From NCBI RefSeq assembly GCF_037975245.1, contig NC_092571.1, positions 24,566,564-24,630,563 on the forward strand: a stretch of 64,000 bases of DNA, read 5' to 3'. The notes under the pieces were generated by a model. The model was given only the letters and a program-made list of their open reading frames with translations. It was not told the origin of the DNA and searched no databases. Each line of letters begins with the position of its first letter. Positions within the stretch are counted from its first letter, which is position 1. The translations under genes were made by a program, and so were the position numbers. The stretch comes from Apostichopus japonicus. Its lineage: Eukaryota; Echinodermata; Holothuroidea; Aspidochirotida; Stichopodidae. Below, piece after piece: positions 18,620 through 31,832 of the stretch.

Positions 18620-20130
18620 ATCATTTTTCCACTGTGAAAATAAGAATACATTATTACTTCCTGGGAACCGTTATTGACCCCAAAGGCAGCAGCTCCCCAT
18701 CCCCTGTCCGACTAGAGAATGGTTAGTGGGGTACCATCATGTGGAGGATACCACTATGTGGAGAAGCATCAATCAGTGGGCCAGGTAATATGGGACTATA
18801 ATTGCTTTTCATTTTCATATAAAAAAGGAATCAGGGGGAGGGAGGAGGCTGTGTTACCACCAAATAGAGTTAATCAAGTAAAGATCCTTTACCGAAATGG
18901 AGTTAGGTAACGGTTTCGTAATCACATGATTTTGTTGTTGTCATCCTGTCTCCGGCAGCCATTTTGCTAAACATTTGTGTCTCTAGCAAATCGTGTTATT
19001 AGCAGATAAGCAACCTCAGATCTGGCAATTCATATGCAATATCTTCGTGGGAATTCCCCATCCAGCACTAGCACTGACCAAAAAATTCGTTTAATTGATC
19101 TGACTGAGTGAAAGACGAATGGAATGCAGGAGAGAATTTCGCATACAAGGTGTATCTAGTGATGGCGCTAAGAGATTCTTCTGATACGAATGTTCAGCAA
19201 GGTTAATTCGAATGCAAATTAATTACCATAGGAATTCCAACGATTAACTCTGGATGGATCTTTGAAGTTTCACCTTGCTTTAGCCTAACTATTAATACTA
19301 GGCGAACAACCGTTCAGTGAAGCTATAACGCTAAGCCTAGGCAGGTTAGGCCTACGTACATCACATGTCAGTAATTAAACCAAGACTTATGGCACTGTAT
19401 GGTGTAGTCGGTAGCACTAACAGGTGTCATAACTTGTTCGAACTATGGGAGTGTATAGTATAACTTGGTTTCCACTCGAACAGTCATAGGCCTAGCCTAT
19501 GCCATAATGTGCCAGGCAATCTCATTTCGCCCAGCCTCATAACTTAATAAGGCATATGGCGTAGCCTGGGTTATTCTCGAGTGGATTAAGACAAAGATGT
19601 TCTGGTAAAGCTTCAGAGATGTGCTCACTTTAGCCTGTAGGATATAACTTACCGACAAGAGGAACCAGCTGGCCCGGGCTTTTCAAACCTCACCAAAGTT
19701 TGACGTTTGCAAGGGGATTTAAATCAAGTTTACAATATTGGCAAAGGCTTTGATAAGTTTACATTGAATGACCTTTCCAATGGTGAGAAAACTAACATTG
19801 CCTTGGAAAACAGAAATTTTGTTGTCTATTAAACTTTTAGAGAATTTCTTTTTTTATACAAAAGTTTGTAAATGATTTACTTGAGTTGATTGTGCTTTTG
19901 CAAAACTGTCAATGATTTTAAGAATACTATAGACTGTTATATTAAGAATTGCAGCTGGATTTGACGTTTCTGTGTTTGAATTTTTTTTTCATAGGGTGGG
20001 TTCTTGGTGGGAACTTGTGTTTGACCTCCCTGATCCTTTCTTCATTTGACATTTTGGAATATCATTTTCAATATTCTTTCTTGAAGCCCTTGTGCTCTTA
20101 ATATGTAATCTCATTTTCTTGAACCAACAG
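18620..20130. other. Non-coding stretch upstream of the first identified MAD2L2 exon
   Basis: This region should contain the promoter, 5' UTR and short first coding exon of MAD2L2. I looked for an ATG followed by about 10-14 codons and a GT donor ending in phase 1, and found none that resembles the family N-terminus. The first exon may be very short, divergent or further upstream. Confidence 0.4.
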
Positions 20131-23100
20131 TCGCATCTGATATTTTTTGTGAATTCCTGGAGGTATCCATCCATCAGATTCTTCATGTCAGAGGACTTTA
20201 TCCTGAGGGAATATTTGAGAGGAAAAAGAAATATGGAGTTCCGGTGTCTGTAAGTGTAAGAGAGTTGTCACAGCAACACTGTAGGGGATAGTTTATCATG
20301 TAGAGGGCACATGATTCGTACTGCTGAATTTTTGTTCTAAGAAAGAAAACACTACTCCCCTTGGAAACTACATCGACTTGGGAAGTCTTCGTTTCTTATA
20401 GCTTGAGAACGGCACCTTGGTGCTTTGACAATCAGAATTGAGGCTTTAGCCACAGGCTTCCAAGCTGCCAAATTGATAGCCTGACCATGGCCCCCTCCCA
20501 AAAAACAGGAAGCAAGAAACAAAGAAATGAACCAACACATCCACATTTACATCTTATGATGCTCATACCTCCATAGGCAACATTTTATGCAGATGTATAC
20601 AACAAAATACCAATTATTTTGAAGTTTCATCAGTGGGATCCTGATAAGCTTGAAAAGAGGATATTGTTTAGCAAATAGCTTCTCTCAATCTAAGAAGAAT
20701 TTTCATATGGAAGAGGACACCCCATCCTCTCAGCCCCCCCCCCTCAAGGCCATTAATTCGAAACTAACAATGAAAAGAGGATTGCCTATTTTTATAATTC
20801 TGTCCTCAGCATAGACGATTATATTCTACTAAATTACTAATTATCAAATCAGATTCCATAACTTCGTCGGACTCTTCATTCATCCATAATGTGATAATTT
20901 TGCAGAGTCGTATGCTTTCACCACAGTGCAAATTTCATTACGACATCTTCCACGGTAAAATATTTCGCGTTGATTTGAAAGCTTTCAAGGATTGTTACGT
21001 ATCTCATTTATTTTACTCTTTCTCCATTAGATGGCAAGACATCCAGATTTATCCAAGTATATTTCTGATACTGTCCAGGGGATTAAACTTGCCATGAAAA
21101 AGGTACTGCACATTTTGAATTTGTAAGATACGTCCACGGTACATCTTGATGTGAGCGCAAATTAATTTATGGTTTTTTACAGATATTTCATTCTTCTAGA
21201 CAAAAGTTATAGATGGTGTTGACTTATTTAAATCATTTTGCACAAAATATGTAGATTTACAAATCCAATGTATGAACACTGAAGGGCATTTCCCATAAGG
21301 AGACAATTTTATGACACTAATAAAGCCACAGCATCACATTATAGCTTAAATGCATCACAAACTTTGCATAATTTACTAATGTTCCGTGGCAATATTTTAC
21401 AGTAATGAATAAATTTCGAATATGTAGTTACATATACAAATTGTGCTTATATAATATTGACCTTTGACTGATATTTGAGAATAGGTTGCAAGAGCCCTGG
21501 GTGACTGGTTATCATACAAAGAGATATGCAAATTCAGTATTAAACTCTTCTGATTGGTGGGATGTAAACATGCGATAGCTGATTGTGCAGAAATTGTTCA
21601 GTGTCTTGTTCAGTCAGTTTGTTCATATTAAAGCAGATTTTTAATTGCTACGTTCCACTGTCTATTAATAACAAATCAAAAAATCATCTGAAAATAAGTA
21701 TTTTTGCTTCGTTGAACCTTTATTTTAGAATTTCATGGCAGTCTTCCCTAGCTTCTCGACCAGACATAAAAATTAAGCCTTAATGAAACACAGTTGGGGC
21801 AACACAACAATTTGCCACACGCAAAAGAGTATTTGAACTTTGCAAATTCAGAATCTTGTCAATTCCTTCCAGATTCACTGAAATTATTAGATCAATGGTC
21901 TGTTGACCTCCATAAATTATTCCTTCTTGAATACAAAAGGGAATTTTGTTGGTACTTATCCAGAACAGTGAATAAAAGCTTCAGGCCAAATTATATGCAA
22001 AGTAGGAAGGTCAGGCTAGGTACGTTCTACTATGACAATGTGGTAGGTTAAGGCTTAGTGGTAAATCTTTATGTTGAAATTTAAATGTTCTGTCAGGAGA
22101 GTAAGTTTTATCCAGTGTTGACACATTGTGCCACAAACTACCAAACACTGTCTGCTCAAAAGTATCTGATAGCAAGAGAAACTTCGCGACAAGTACAACC
22201 AGCGGTACTTGAGACACTGTCTAATGCCTAATATTTGTACTCACTGTGTAGAATGAAGTCCAGAGGGTCACTGTTGTCATCCTCAGTCAAGATAGGACGC
22301 CGCTGGAACGGTTCGTCTTTGAAGTCGCACCAGTGAATCAAACTGCGAGGCAAAAGTTAGTGTCACCAACCTGATGATAACATTAACCACTCCAACCCCC
22401 CCCCCCCCGCACCCATATGTGTGTGTGGGAGGAAGAAGTATTGTATAAATAAAGAGAGAATATATATATATATAATATATAAAGTGTTAGGGGATCACCT
22501 AAGCTACCCCTTCAGCCTCCCCCAGCCCCTAACCTTGATCTTGGTGGAATGATTTTGATCACTTGTAATATTAAATGAATTTATGATAATTCTTATCCCT
22601 CTAACTTTGTTTTACCTTATACAGAAGGACAATGATATGCTTAATAGCACCTATTTTATTAATCAAAACTTTCTGAATATTTAACCCCCCCCCCCCCCCG
22701 ATCAGACAAATTTGTTGATACAATTGATATTAAGTAATGGTTAAGCTATAAATGCTCAGTGAAGATGACGCATTGATTTATTTTCTTCCCTCTGTTCTGT
22801 TCTAAACAGTGATGATAGGTACTTTGTTGAGCTGGAGCAAAGTTTGAGGGGGTTTTTACTGAGGATTAACATCAGTGATTCTATGCTTGGAAAACTTCCA
22901 GAAGGTAAGAGCCTACAGAGGAAATTACACCCTGCGCAACATATGGGGCCCTGGCTTCCCTGTGTACAATAGGTTCAGCCAGTTGGGACAATTTCCTAAT
23001 GCTAATACCTCTCTAAACTGTCCTCCTGTATCATGCTTCAAAGCACTCGTACTGACAGTGCAAACAGTTCCTAACCTTTATCTGATAGAAACAAGATATT

Positions 23101-26100
23101 CATACTGCTCATACTGACACTACCAGTGCTTTGGAAAGCAGGACATGACAGAACAGTGTAGAAACATTTGTCCCAACTGGGTAATAGGTTTAGGAAGTCG
23201 CTGAATATTGATGAGTGTCCAAAGATAAATATGAATATGTATATATATGTATATTGTATCATATTTTTTTTAATTTTCATTTACCTTCGATATCTTTCAA
23301 GTTAAAATTCAGTTCGGAATGAAGTAAAATATGAATATCTATAACATGAAAATCAGACAAATAAAGACAAAAACAAGCATAATTTCTCCAGCCTCATCAA
23401 GCCAAACACTAAAGGAGTGAAAAAGATTATTATTTCGTGATGATAAATGTCCTGTGACGATTCTCTTTGCCAGAATATAAAAAAGTACTCCTAAATAAAT
23501 GATGTTTCATTTGACAGAGATTGTATCTTTGGTTCGATTAAGTCCTTCTTTTCCTTTCTGAGCCCTAGAAATAGTATATCTCCCATGGGTGTCGGAGGGG
23601 GGGGAGGGGACTTAAGGGGATATGTCAATGCCATTGATACAAAACACAAGAAACAAGGAGATACAGTTTCAAGAAGTTCCTCCTTCCTGACTTGTGTTGT
23701 TTTTATTTTAACAGCTGTATACATAAAACAAATCTGAAAATGTCCTCCTTGTGGCTCTCATCCATTATTGGTGCCCCCCCCACCTGTACCCCAGGCCAAT
23801 TGTAGTAGTGTACTTCCAACCCCATCAGAAATACCCAGGTGTGCTCCAATGTTACATATATAGCACTAGTCACCTTTTTTCATAATTTCCACATCAGTTT
23901 TCCGGAATTTATATTTCAAGTGTGTGCAATTACCAGGTTTTCAGTTCTTAATGTATTGTTATTAATTTTATTTGTGATACATTTATATCTTTGCTATTCT
24001 CTCCCATGCAGATTCAACATTTAACATACTAGTTTACACCAAAGGAGGATCAGCAATGACTGTTGATGACTTACATTTCGCACAGGTGAGTTTCTCAACT
24101 TCATGTTTTTTTTTCAAATCTTTTTACTACACCTGTGAAGTTGAAAGATATAAACTGAAAGACAAAGGTGTAGTACCCCTCCCCGTCCCCCCTCCAACAT
24201 TGTTGTGGTAACTCTGACCCTTTTAAGTTTACAGCTTGTGAGGATTATATCTTTACGTTACTCTTTACCAAGCTATGTTTACCCCTCTAAGAGGGATCAG
24301 AGATTTGAGAGCGTGGTGGCCAATTGGCTAAGGCGTCGGACTCGTGATCCAAGGATTGCTGGTTCGATGCATTAGTTCATTACGTTGTGTCCTTGGGCAA
24401 GATGCTTTATCTCATTTGCCTCTCTCCACCCAGGGGTTAAATGGGTACCTGAGAGGTAACTTGTCATTGGGCGCAGTATATCACTGCTGCTGACTGGAGG
24501 GATTGTCTCTGGGACAGGTTATCATTGACCAGGGGTAATATAACATCTGTAAAGCCCTTTGAGACCTATTGCTGAGTGCTATATAAAAAGCAAATATTAT
24601 TATGATGATTATTATCAATGGTACTCCACTATTACATTGTTCCTATGGTGGGAAGGGGGGAGGGGGCATTATTTTCTATTATGCTGTACATCACATTGTG
24701 TTTATTATGCTATGTCGAGATATTTCTCAGTATGCTTGACCTCATCTTTTATCTGTTTTATGATCTTTAATTTCTGAAGTCTTAAAAGTTTAATCATATT
24801 TTGAAAGACAAACTGTGTAAAAGTAAGTTGGCCTGACGTTTCGATCCTAGCAGGATCTTCTTCAGAGGCTAAAATGGCACACTGGTTAGGAAATGGACTT
24901 ACACAGGTGGTCAGTTACAAGTTCAAGGGTCACATGGTCAGTTGGTACGCAATCAATAGCTCAATATTTCTGAATTTTTTTTCAAAAAAGTTAAAGCCAG
25001 CTGTAAGACCATCTTTAATATCTCGGTTTCTTTAAAAACCTACAGGAATTTCCGTGGATGGAGGCCGAAGACACTCTTTATACAATGCTAGATCCTAAGC
25101 TGGTCCCTCTGAAAGCAACAGGGTCTGGAAAAATCTTAAAAGTAAGATTTAATCATTTTTGGAGAGAATCAAGAGCTTGCATATGGGTTCACTGATACCA
25201 GTCTTAAAGCAGGGCATTGACTGTGGTCTACTATAAATCTCATGTGTTTTGTCTTTTAGCCCAAAGATTTTGCAGTGTAGTTAATATGTACTGACTCTCA
25301 TAGACTTGCTACTAAATTCACCCAGAATCTTATATTCAAAGCTAGAAATTTATAGCACCAGAAACATTCAGTTTAATACAGGCCCGTAGCCAGCAACTCA
25401 GAGTAGGGGCGGCACCAGCAATTTAAGAACTTTTGGTTGCACCCAAGTAGGATGGGGAACAGTATTCTGCCTGGCGGGGGAGGGGGGGGCAGGAGGGGCA
25501 CAGCCCTCCTGTGACCCCAGCCTGGTTATGGACATGCTTTAAAAGCATTGCTTTCCTAGCTAGGCTTCATGTTCCTTACATTAGTCTTTTAGGTAAATTG
25601 CAGACCCCAGAAGATGCGAGACAGTACTCACTTTGTCATGGAAATCTTGCACTGAGGTTACACCAAAGTTTGGGTTATATGCTATATGTTAAAATATGGC
25701 ACAAGTATCACAGAAGATAATATTTCAATCAAACTTAATTTAAGTCCTGCCGTCATTGATTTTTTCCATCAAATGAAAAATAAATGAAAAAGTCATTAAA
25801 TTCCATACCAAACTGTTAATGTCCCCTCTACCAACCAATCAGAATACTGCCAATATATATTTTTTTTTCCAATTTCAAATCTGAAATTGTCAAGGTATCA
25901 GTATGTATGTATTTTAGGTCCTCCTGCAAACAAGAACTTGTGAAGAAGCCATCATTGGCTTATCAAAGCTGCAAGCTGACCGAAGTCAGTCTCTTAGATT
26001 CATATTTAACATCCACGATTATGAACTGTCAGTGTTTCTCTGTTTATGACAGACCATGCCATATTGATCAAAGCTCAATTGTTACTGTGTTTCTTCTTTC

Positions 26101-26156
26101 ACCAGATGCAACTTTATGTTGAAGAAAAGAAGAATAAATCCACTGATGTCTCCTGA
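20131..26156 (+). CDS. MAD2L2: MAD2L2 (REV7), HORMA-domain adaptor, first exon missing
   Basis: Seven exons join in phase: 20131-20249, 21031-21102, 22252-22355, 22810-22904, 24012-24085, 25046-25141 and 26106-26156. They give about 203 residues; the family is about 211. The first exon begins in phase 1 (VASDIFCEFLEVSIHQIL), so roughly 10-14 N-terminal residues are unaccounted for. HORMA landmarks follow the human order: ERKKKYGVPVS, then HPDLSKYISDT, RFVFEV, FNILVYTK, EFPWMEAED, DPKLVPLKA and a final MQLYVEEKK that forms the safety-belt end. The Tyr in SKYISD, the Trp in EFPW and the Gln/Tyr of MQLY correspond, from memory, to human residues used to bind REV1 and REV3. The protein is the adaptor subunit of DNA polymerase zeta in translesion synthesis. 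In vertebrates it also serves in shieldin and in control of the anaphase-promoting complex. Introns contain a SINE, a retroelement scrap and a dispersed repeat. Confidence 0.95.
22682..22699. repeat. C homopolymer tract in a MAD2L2 intron
   Basis: A run of about 16 C residues lies upstream of the exon at 22810. Similar C or G runs occur at 22390, 9391, 6380, 30131 and 53318, so C-tracts are common across this window. Confidence 0.8.
24307..24610 (+). mobile_element. tRNA-derived SINE in MAD2L2 intron
   Basis: The 5' part looks like a tRNA gene. An A-box-like TGGCCAATTGGC lies at 24317-24328 and a B-box GGTTCGATGC at 24361-24370, spaced as in an internal polymerase III promoter. The body continues for about 200 bases with a conserved-looking 3' end (AAAGCCCTTTGAGACC, then GTGCTATATAAAAAGC) and finishes in an ATT-rich tail. 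This head-body-tail plan is that of a tRNA-derived SINE mobilised by a LINE. It is not a functional tRNA gene because the acceptor arm does not close. It sits on the gene's sense strand between the exons at 24012 and 25046. Confidence 0.82.
24815..24869 (-). mobile_element. Hammerhead-like retroelement scrap, copy 1
   Basis: This stretch is identical to 45451-45505. Read on the minus strand it has the ordered elements CTGAAGA, a 5-bp stem GATCC/GGATC, GAAAC and GTC. It is bracketed by GCCT and AGGC, which can pair. This resembles the type I hammerhead ribozymes carried by Penelope-like retroelements. No target-site duplication is evident at this copy, and the element may extend rightwards. 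Confidence 0.5.
25896..26060 (+). repeat. Dispersed repeat, copy 1
   Basis: About 150 bases starting with a GTAT-rich head and including CTGACCGAAGTCAGTCTCTT match 51107-51250 with scattered substitutions. The two copies are 25 kb apart in introns of different genes (MAD2L2 and GIGYF), as expected for an interspersed element. Family unknown. Confidence 0.8.
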
Positions 26157-26426
26157 TGAAGAATAGCCTCTCTTCACAAATCGCCATGGTAACAGTTATA
26201 TATCGGGCCAAGCTCAGCAAGTCTGAATGGACGAGGTAGAACGAATGTAGCCGGTCATTCATGAAATGCATTCTATGTGCGAGGTTTAATATCAGAACCT
26301 TCTAAAGACCTGATGCTTCAAGTAATGTTTGTAACATTGTATTGTAATGTTCGTAACATTAAAATTTAGTAAAGATATCAATTTTTTGTCTTTGATGCTG
26401 CATCTCGAATTGAAATTGGTGCAAAT

Positions 26427-26573
26427 AATAAAATTGCAGAGCAGAACGATGTGCCTGTTAAATGTTGCATCTGAATCAGTTCCAACTAGAAATCCAGTTA
26501 TCAAGGTTCCTTGTGAGTTTCAGCTAGATTATCACCTTGTAGGAATAAACAGTAAGAGTTCATCCTGAATAAA
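26427..26573 (+). terminator. MAD2L2 polyadenylation signals
   Basis: AATAAA hexamers occur at 26427-26432, 26544-26549 and 26568-26573, 270-420 bases after the stop. Any of them could direct the mRNA 3' end; I cannot choose between them from sequence. Confidence 0.55.
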
Positions 26574-26591
26574 CATAAGTGATTGGAAACT

Positions 26592-26720
26592 TGTAGGGAA
26601 GAAGGGTATGATGGCAGGGTAGAGGGAAAAAGGGAGGGGTGGCAGGGTACAGGGAAGAAGGGAGGGGTGGCAGGGTAGAGGGGAAGAAGGAGGGGTGGCA
26701 GGGTAGAGGGAAGAACAGAC
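26592..26720. repeat. G-rich minisatellite
   Basis: About four or five imperfect units of 26-29 bases read GGGAGGGGTGGCAGGGTA with AGGGAAGAA between them. The proline/leucine-rich open frames on the opposite strand here are by-products of the repeat. Confidence 0.85.
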
Positions 26721-26729
26721 AAAATTGGG

Positions 26730-29700
26730 AAAAACGACAAAAAGTCAATACGTAAAGTTTTGTCTCCTCAGACTCTCTCTTCTCTCTCTCTTAAGTACCT
26801 CTCGATATTTATAAAGGAAATAAGTATAATACATTGTCGGTATTTGTTTTCACATCATTTCATAAGGTTGGGTTCTGCCCAAATATGTTGTCAGCATTTG
26901 TTAACTCTCAAAAATAGAACAAAACAAAATAAAAATTGAAAAAAAATAGGGGGAAAACAAGTCACGGAATGGTTTATAGCAATTGACATAATTTTACCTT
27001 GTATAGGGTAAACCAACTATATAACCATTTAAATGTATATCTGTTTGCACACACCTTTCCATTGCAAAATCCCATAGCCCAAAATGTCAAGTATGCATAA
27101 AGTTACACTACAAATTTGTTCAAAGCAAGCAGAAAACACCAATGACATTTTGCCCATGCAAATAACGTTCTATCTTTTTTAACTAAAATGGTAATGGTTG
27201 TTTAATCCAATCTTGGAAAATTAATTTTCTAAAAAGTTGGAATTGTCTACACTTGATGAAAACGAAAAAAAAAAATGTCTTGTCCTGCTGCAGAAACAAT
27301 TATAATTAACTATGAATCTATGTCCTATTAAATGTGGTAAGCATCTATTAGACTAGGGAAGACGATTCAAAATAATATATCCTTATACTGATGCAAAGAA
27401 AATTGGTCCAGCAAATTTTACAGAATAAATGGTTAATTCTTAAACAGGTTTTGTCTGTCACATCATTGAAAAGTATTCACCAAAAAGTCCTGTCAAAATG
27501 GTTTAAAACTCAATTTGGATGTTTAGCATCTGTACTCCTATTCCGACTAACTTAATTTAAGTAGTCATACAATGGAACCAATAATAACACTCAAGCAGGA
27601 ATGGGGAACAGAAGGATTTGTATCACATGACCATCTTTCTGATCCAGCCTTAAAGGATTATTGAATTACCTAACCTGTAACAATATTTATAACATGTGAT
27701 GTCACACTATTAAAGCTCTTTAATCATTTTACACAATTGTTTGGCATACCATCATCAGAAAACATAATTTCACACAAAACCAAAAACTAACATCAGTTTT
27801 TGGAACAGGGTCGCATCATCTCAACGAGTCAAGTCCAATGTACTCTTTAAGAGTTATGTGACCCCTTTACACTATCATATTTGCTGAAATTGCCTCCCTC
27901 TGTTTCAACCGATATTCAACTTAACACTGAGGATGGGTGGCAGTAAAAATGGTCTTTTTTTAAACTAAATGGTTCCAAATTTTTTATTTTGTATAGCATA
28001 TTTCAAGGTAAAACCAATTCACTTGATTTTACTTGTTCACAGGATATTTATAAAAAAACTTTACCTGGAAAAAGTCATTAAGATTAAAAAAAAAAAAAAC
28101 AAGGCTTTCATAACCATTTGAAAATATTTTTACTCTACAATCGTCACACTTTAAGAAACATAACAAAGAAGGAGAAACTTGCTCTTCTCTAAATGATGAA
28201 GCTTTTGTTAAATCTTTTAAGTAAGACTATTAATAGGAAGGATTGTTATTTAGTTGAACATTGGACATAAATTTGACCACATTTTTATTTCTAGATTATT
28301 TCAAGATGAGAACATTTATATTTCACAGAATAAACATCATACAGCATATTAATATATGCTTTGAAAAAAACCACAAACTGACATGTCAAGATTTTGTTTT
28401 GAAAATGTGGAACCTTCAGGACCATTTTTGTATAATTGCATTTCACTAGAGTTGAAATAAAGAGAGGTACAAACGAGCACGTTTTTTTTTAATTATTTTT
28501 TTTTCCAACAAAATAAACCACCAATAATAGCCAAGAATAAACTCATATTTTGTCTTGCATTTAATCTTTTTTTTTTGTCGATGTTTGTTGTATCTGTACA
28601 GAGTAGTATACAAGGAAGACATTGATTTTACACACAGATACAGAATATCGTCAAAGAATTAACGAATCTTTGCCGGGGAAAAACGACTTCTGTCGATAGG
28701 TCAGCACACAAGGTCAAGCTATTCCCAATTGACCGATGACTCATATTATTACAAAAGAGAGCAAAGAAAATATGTTTGATTAAAACAGGTTTCAAAATGG
28801 GTTACTCCAGGTCCTAGAATTTCACAACCTTTTAGTCGCCTGCTGAGAAATGCAAGTGCTTAAGAAAAAAAATCGACTGGCTAAAATGTAAGTTCCCGAT
28901 GACAATTTTCTGAACTACAGCAAGTATCAATTACTGTGTAGGCTAATCGGTGCAGTGGAATAATTTATTGCTGAAAATAAGCAGTTACTACAGGGCTTAT
29001 GATAAGTAGGGAAATCAGGCAAATTTTGTAAAATGATGAATGTTACTGGTTACCCCTAACATGTGTTCATGTTCTTGTAGTCTACTTGCAAAAGCAATTC
29101 AAACGGCCTTTAACTCACTCGCAATTCGCCGATAGATAATCTGAATTTTGAGGTCTGAATTGACTCCCTGCATGCTTAATCAGCAAACTTTTGTTGGTAG
29201 TGACTATAAACAGAACCTATTGATACTTAGATGTTACCCATTAGTTTCAACAACAGGGGCAAGTCAATCAGTCATTTCAACAGTATGGTCCGTCTAGTCT
29301 GCACAAAAATATTCATTTCAATATTTTGGCACAAAAAACAGAATCAATTTTGTATCATACTTGCAATAAAAGAGATGAAATAGTAAATGGGAGAAAACAG
29401 ACAAGAGTCGGAAGAAACCGAAGTGATACTTCAAAGGAACATATGCAGGATTATCTATGGGATGGTGCTTTATTGAAGGTGTGGACCATTTTACTGACCA
29501 GAGTCTTGAAGGATTAGCACAATGAAGGGTGCTTAGATGCAAAATGGTACTTTACATTGCAACCACATCGATTTCTCTTGTGACGTAGGACGCTGTAAGC
29601 GTTAAAGACCCTCGCAGCAAAAATGATCATTATAGAGTGTGAATTATTGAGAGTTATTTTTGGGGGGGAGGGGGGAGGGGGGTCCGACCTCCCCTGTGTA

Positions 29701-31828
29701 AAGGAACAGCAAACATATCAGGTGACATTTGACCAAACCTGATTATATTCTGCCCCCTTCCCACTATCTGTATCAAACAAGAGTTCTAGTGTCATAGCAA
29801 CCTGCTTTGAACTATTTTTACAACTTCTGCAACTTATTAAAGTAATTACCAACAGAATTAAACATTGTTTTTTTCTCTTAAAAACTTATCAGGTAACAGA
29901 TGTTCTGAAAGGTAAAACAGAATGAACTTTCATTATTAGGAGACTTTATCTACAAATCTTTGGTTAAATATCTATTAAATGTAGAATACTCCATTGGTTC
30001 AAGATGCTTGCTAAATACCATGTACCTTTAAGATCACCAACCCACCCCCCTTCAACTTTCTATCCCCCCTCAAATTCCTTCACTCTATACTTGTATCACC
30101 TCAAACCTACCCCTCTGGTTCCTTACCCCCTCCCCCCCCCCCCACAGGACATAACAAGGTCCATTTCCAACCTGCAACTCAAGTGCTTAACTCCAATAAG
30201 ATAGATGATAATTTTAACCCACTTGTAATAGATCATCCCTCATTGTTAAATAGCACATTGTAGCACACTGCTCTAGATACAAATTCTACAATTAATTTCT
30301 CCTCCGCCCCAAAATCTCATCCCATATCACTTGATGGTATGGGCAGTTGGCAGGCTAGATAAGTGCAAGACTAACCCTTGGTACATCTACTATGAAAGTG
30401 TTGTAGGTCAAGGCTAAAAATTTGATCACACCTGTCCAAAGGGTCAACACCTGTGCTTGCCACTATTATAACAGACTATGTGAATGTAAACAAACATTTT
30501 TATTTCAAAGAGATGGGACAACCAGTGGGTAATATTTGAAAGAGAAAAAAACGCAATTATATTGCAAAAATAGGTCCAAGTCTGGGATACACAATACGAC
30601 AAACTTATCTCCTTCGAGAGCAACAAAATATCACCTTTTGCTCAACAGCCTGGGGTGGGGGAGGAGGTAAGGGGGGGCAAGGAGGATAGAAAAAAGACTG
30701 AGATGGGAGGAAAGTCTGATAGATAGAATTATATAAGATCAATTGAATTATATGCTAATCTAACCCTGTCAATCAATATGATTAAAATATCTTTGCATAG
30801 CAGTTAAATTATTAAGAGGTATTACTCTTCTCTCTGTTTCAACGGTGACAAAACAATTTGTCATATAATATTTTACATTCCAGCTGCTTATATCATAAGA
30901 GTAAAGCTGAATTTTTCCCATGTGCATAACACTACACAGACTGAGGGGCTTAAAGTGGGCAGGAGTTGTTGGGGGGAGAGCACGAATGAAGGGCAAGACA
31001 ATTGATAAGTGTGTAGCTAGTAAACAACCCTGAATTATTTATAATCTAAATATCTGAAAAGTTTGATATCCAGATAACCAGTCCTGTTTTCATGTTCTTC
31101 ATTTTGAAACTATATTCTAAGAAGACCATAAACAGAAATTCCTGAACTACATTCACATCAGGAAAACTTGCATTGTCTGTTTAGGATACATTGAGGTACA
31201 CAGGATGGGGGCTATTCTTAAATTACATTTATATTTAATTTTTCCCCCCCCCCCAATAGTCTCTGTAGAAATGATTTTAGAATCCAGTGAGCCATGTGAC
31301 AAGAGGGCTTGGGTGACTGCAATTTGGATTATTAACTGAGGTTTGTTTGTCTGTGACTACAATTATTCTGCTGCATGACAAACAGCATCGGGTTCATGGT
31401 GAAATCGCCCACTTTTACAAGGAGGCTACAAAGATCTTAAAGTTGCAAATATATAACAATGGTTACAATTCCCACCATAATGAATGGAGTAACATTATTT
31501 TCACCTGCCAAAATATCACTTTACCCCCTCCATTGAGACACTCTGTAAAGTACGGATCCCCCCCAAACAAAAAAAATAGGGAGTACCGTTAAGGATATAA
31601 AATAAATAAAGTTTTAAGTTAATAGATTATTCTGAAACAGTGTTGAACCCTTTGGTGTAACCCTTTCCCATGATGTGAAGGATTCCTATAAATATATGCC
31701 CATGTCCTCTATGCAGCTCGTTTGTGTTCTACGGTATTGGCTCCATCATCTTCAGAACAGATCTGTTAAGCTGTAATTTTACTTTGGGTGCATTCATATT
31801 TATTGCTCTTCTGTTGATATCATTTGAT
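26730..31828. other. Long non-coding interval between convergent genes
   Basis: This lies between the MAD2L2 3' end and the GIGYF stop codon. It is AT-rich, with short C or G tracts (29659-29683, 30121-30144, 30650-30680) and no open frame above about 80 codons. Part of it may be the 3' UTR of GIGYF, read leftwards, but I see no signal that fixes its end. No RNA gene was recognised. Confidence 0.45.
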
Positions 31829-31832
31829 TTAA

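Noticed and set aside
19773-19790. ATGACCTTTCCAATG followed by GTGAGA as MAD2L2 first exon
   Set aside because: The donor leaves phase 0 but the next exon needs phase 1.
19717-19830. Frame beginning DLNQVYN as MAD2L2 first exon
   Set aside because: There is no in-frame ATG, it is too long, and no donor in phase 1; the resemblance to the family DLNFGQ is only a few residues.
24307-24380. Possible tRNA gene
   Set aside because: A and B boxes are present but the acceptor stem does not close, and the sequence continues into a SINE body and tail.
26501-26748. Proline/serine-rich minus-strand frames
   Set aside because: They are by-products of the G-rich minisatellite at 26592-26720.
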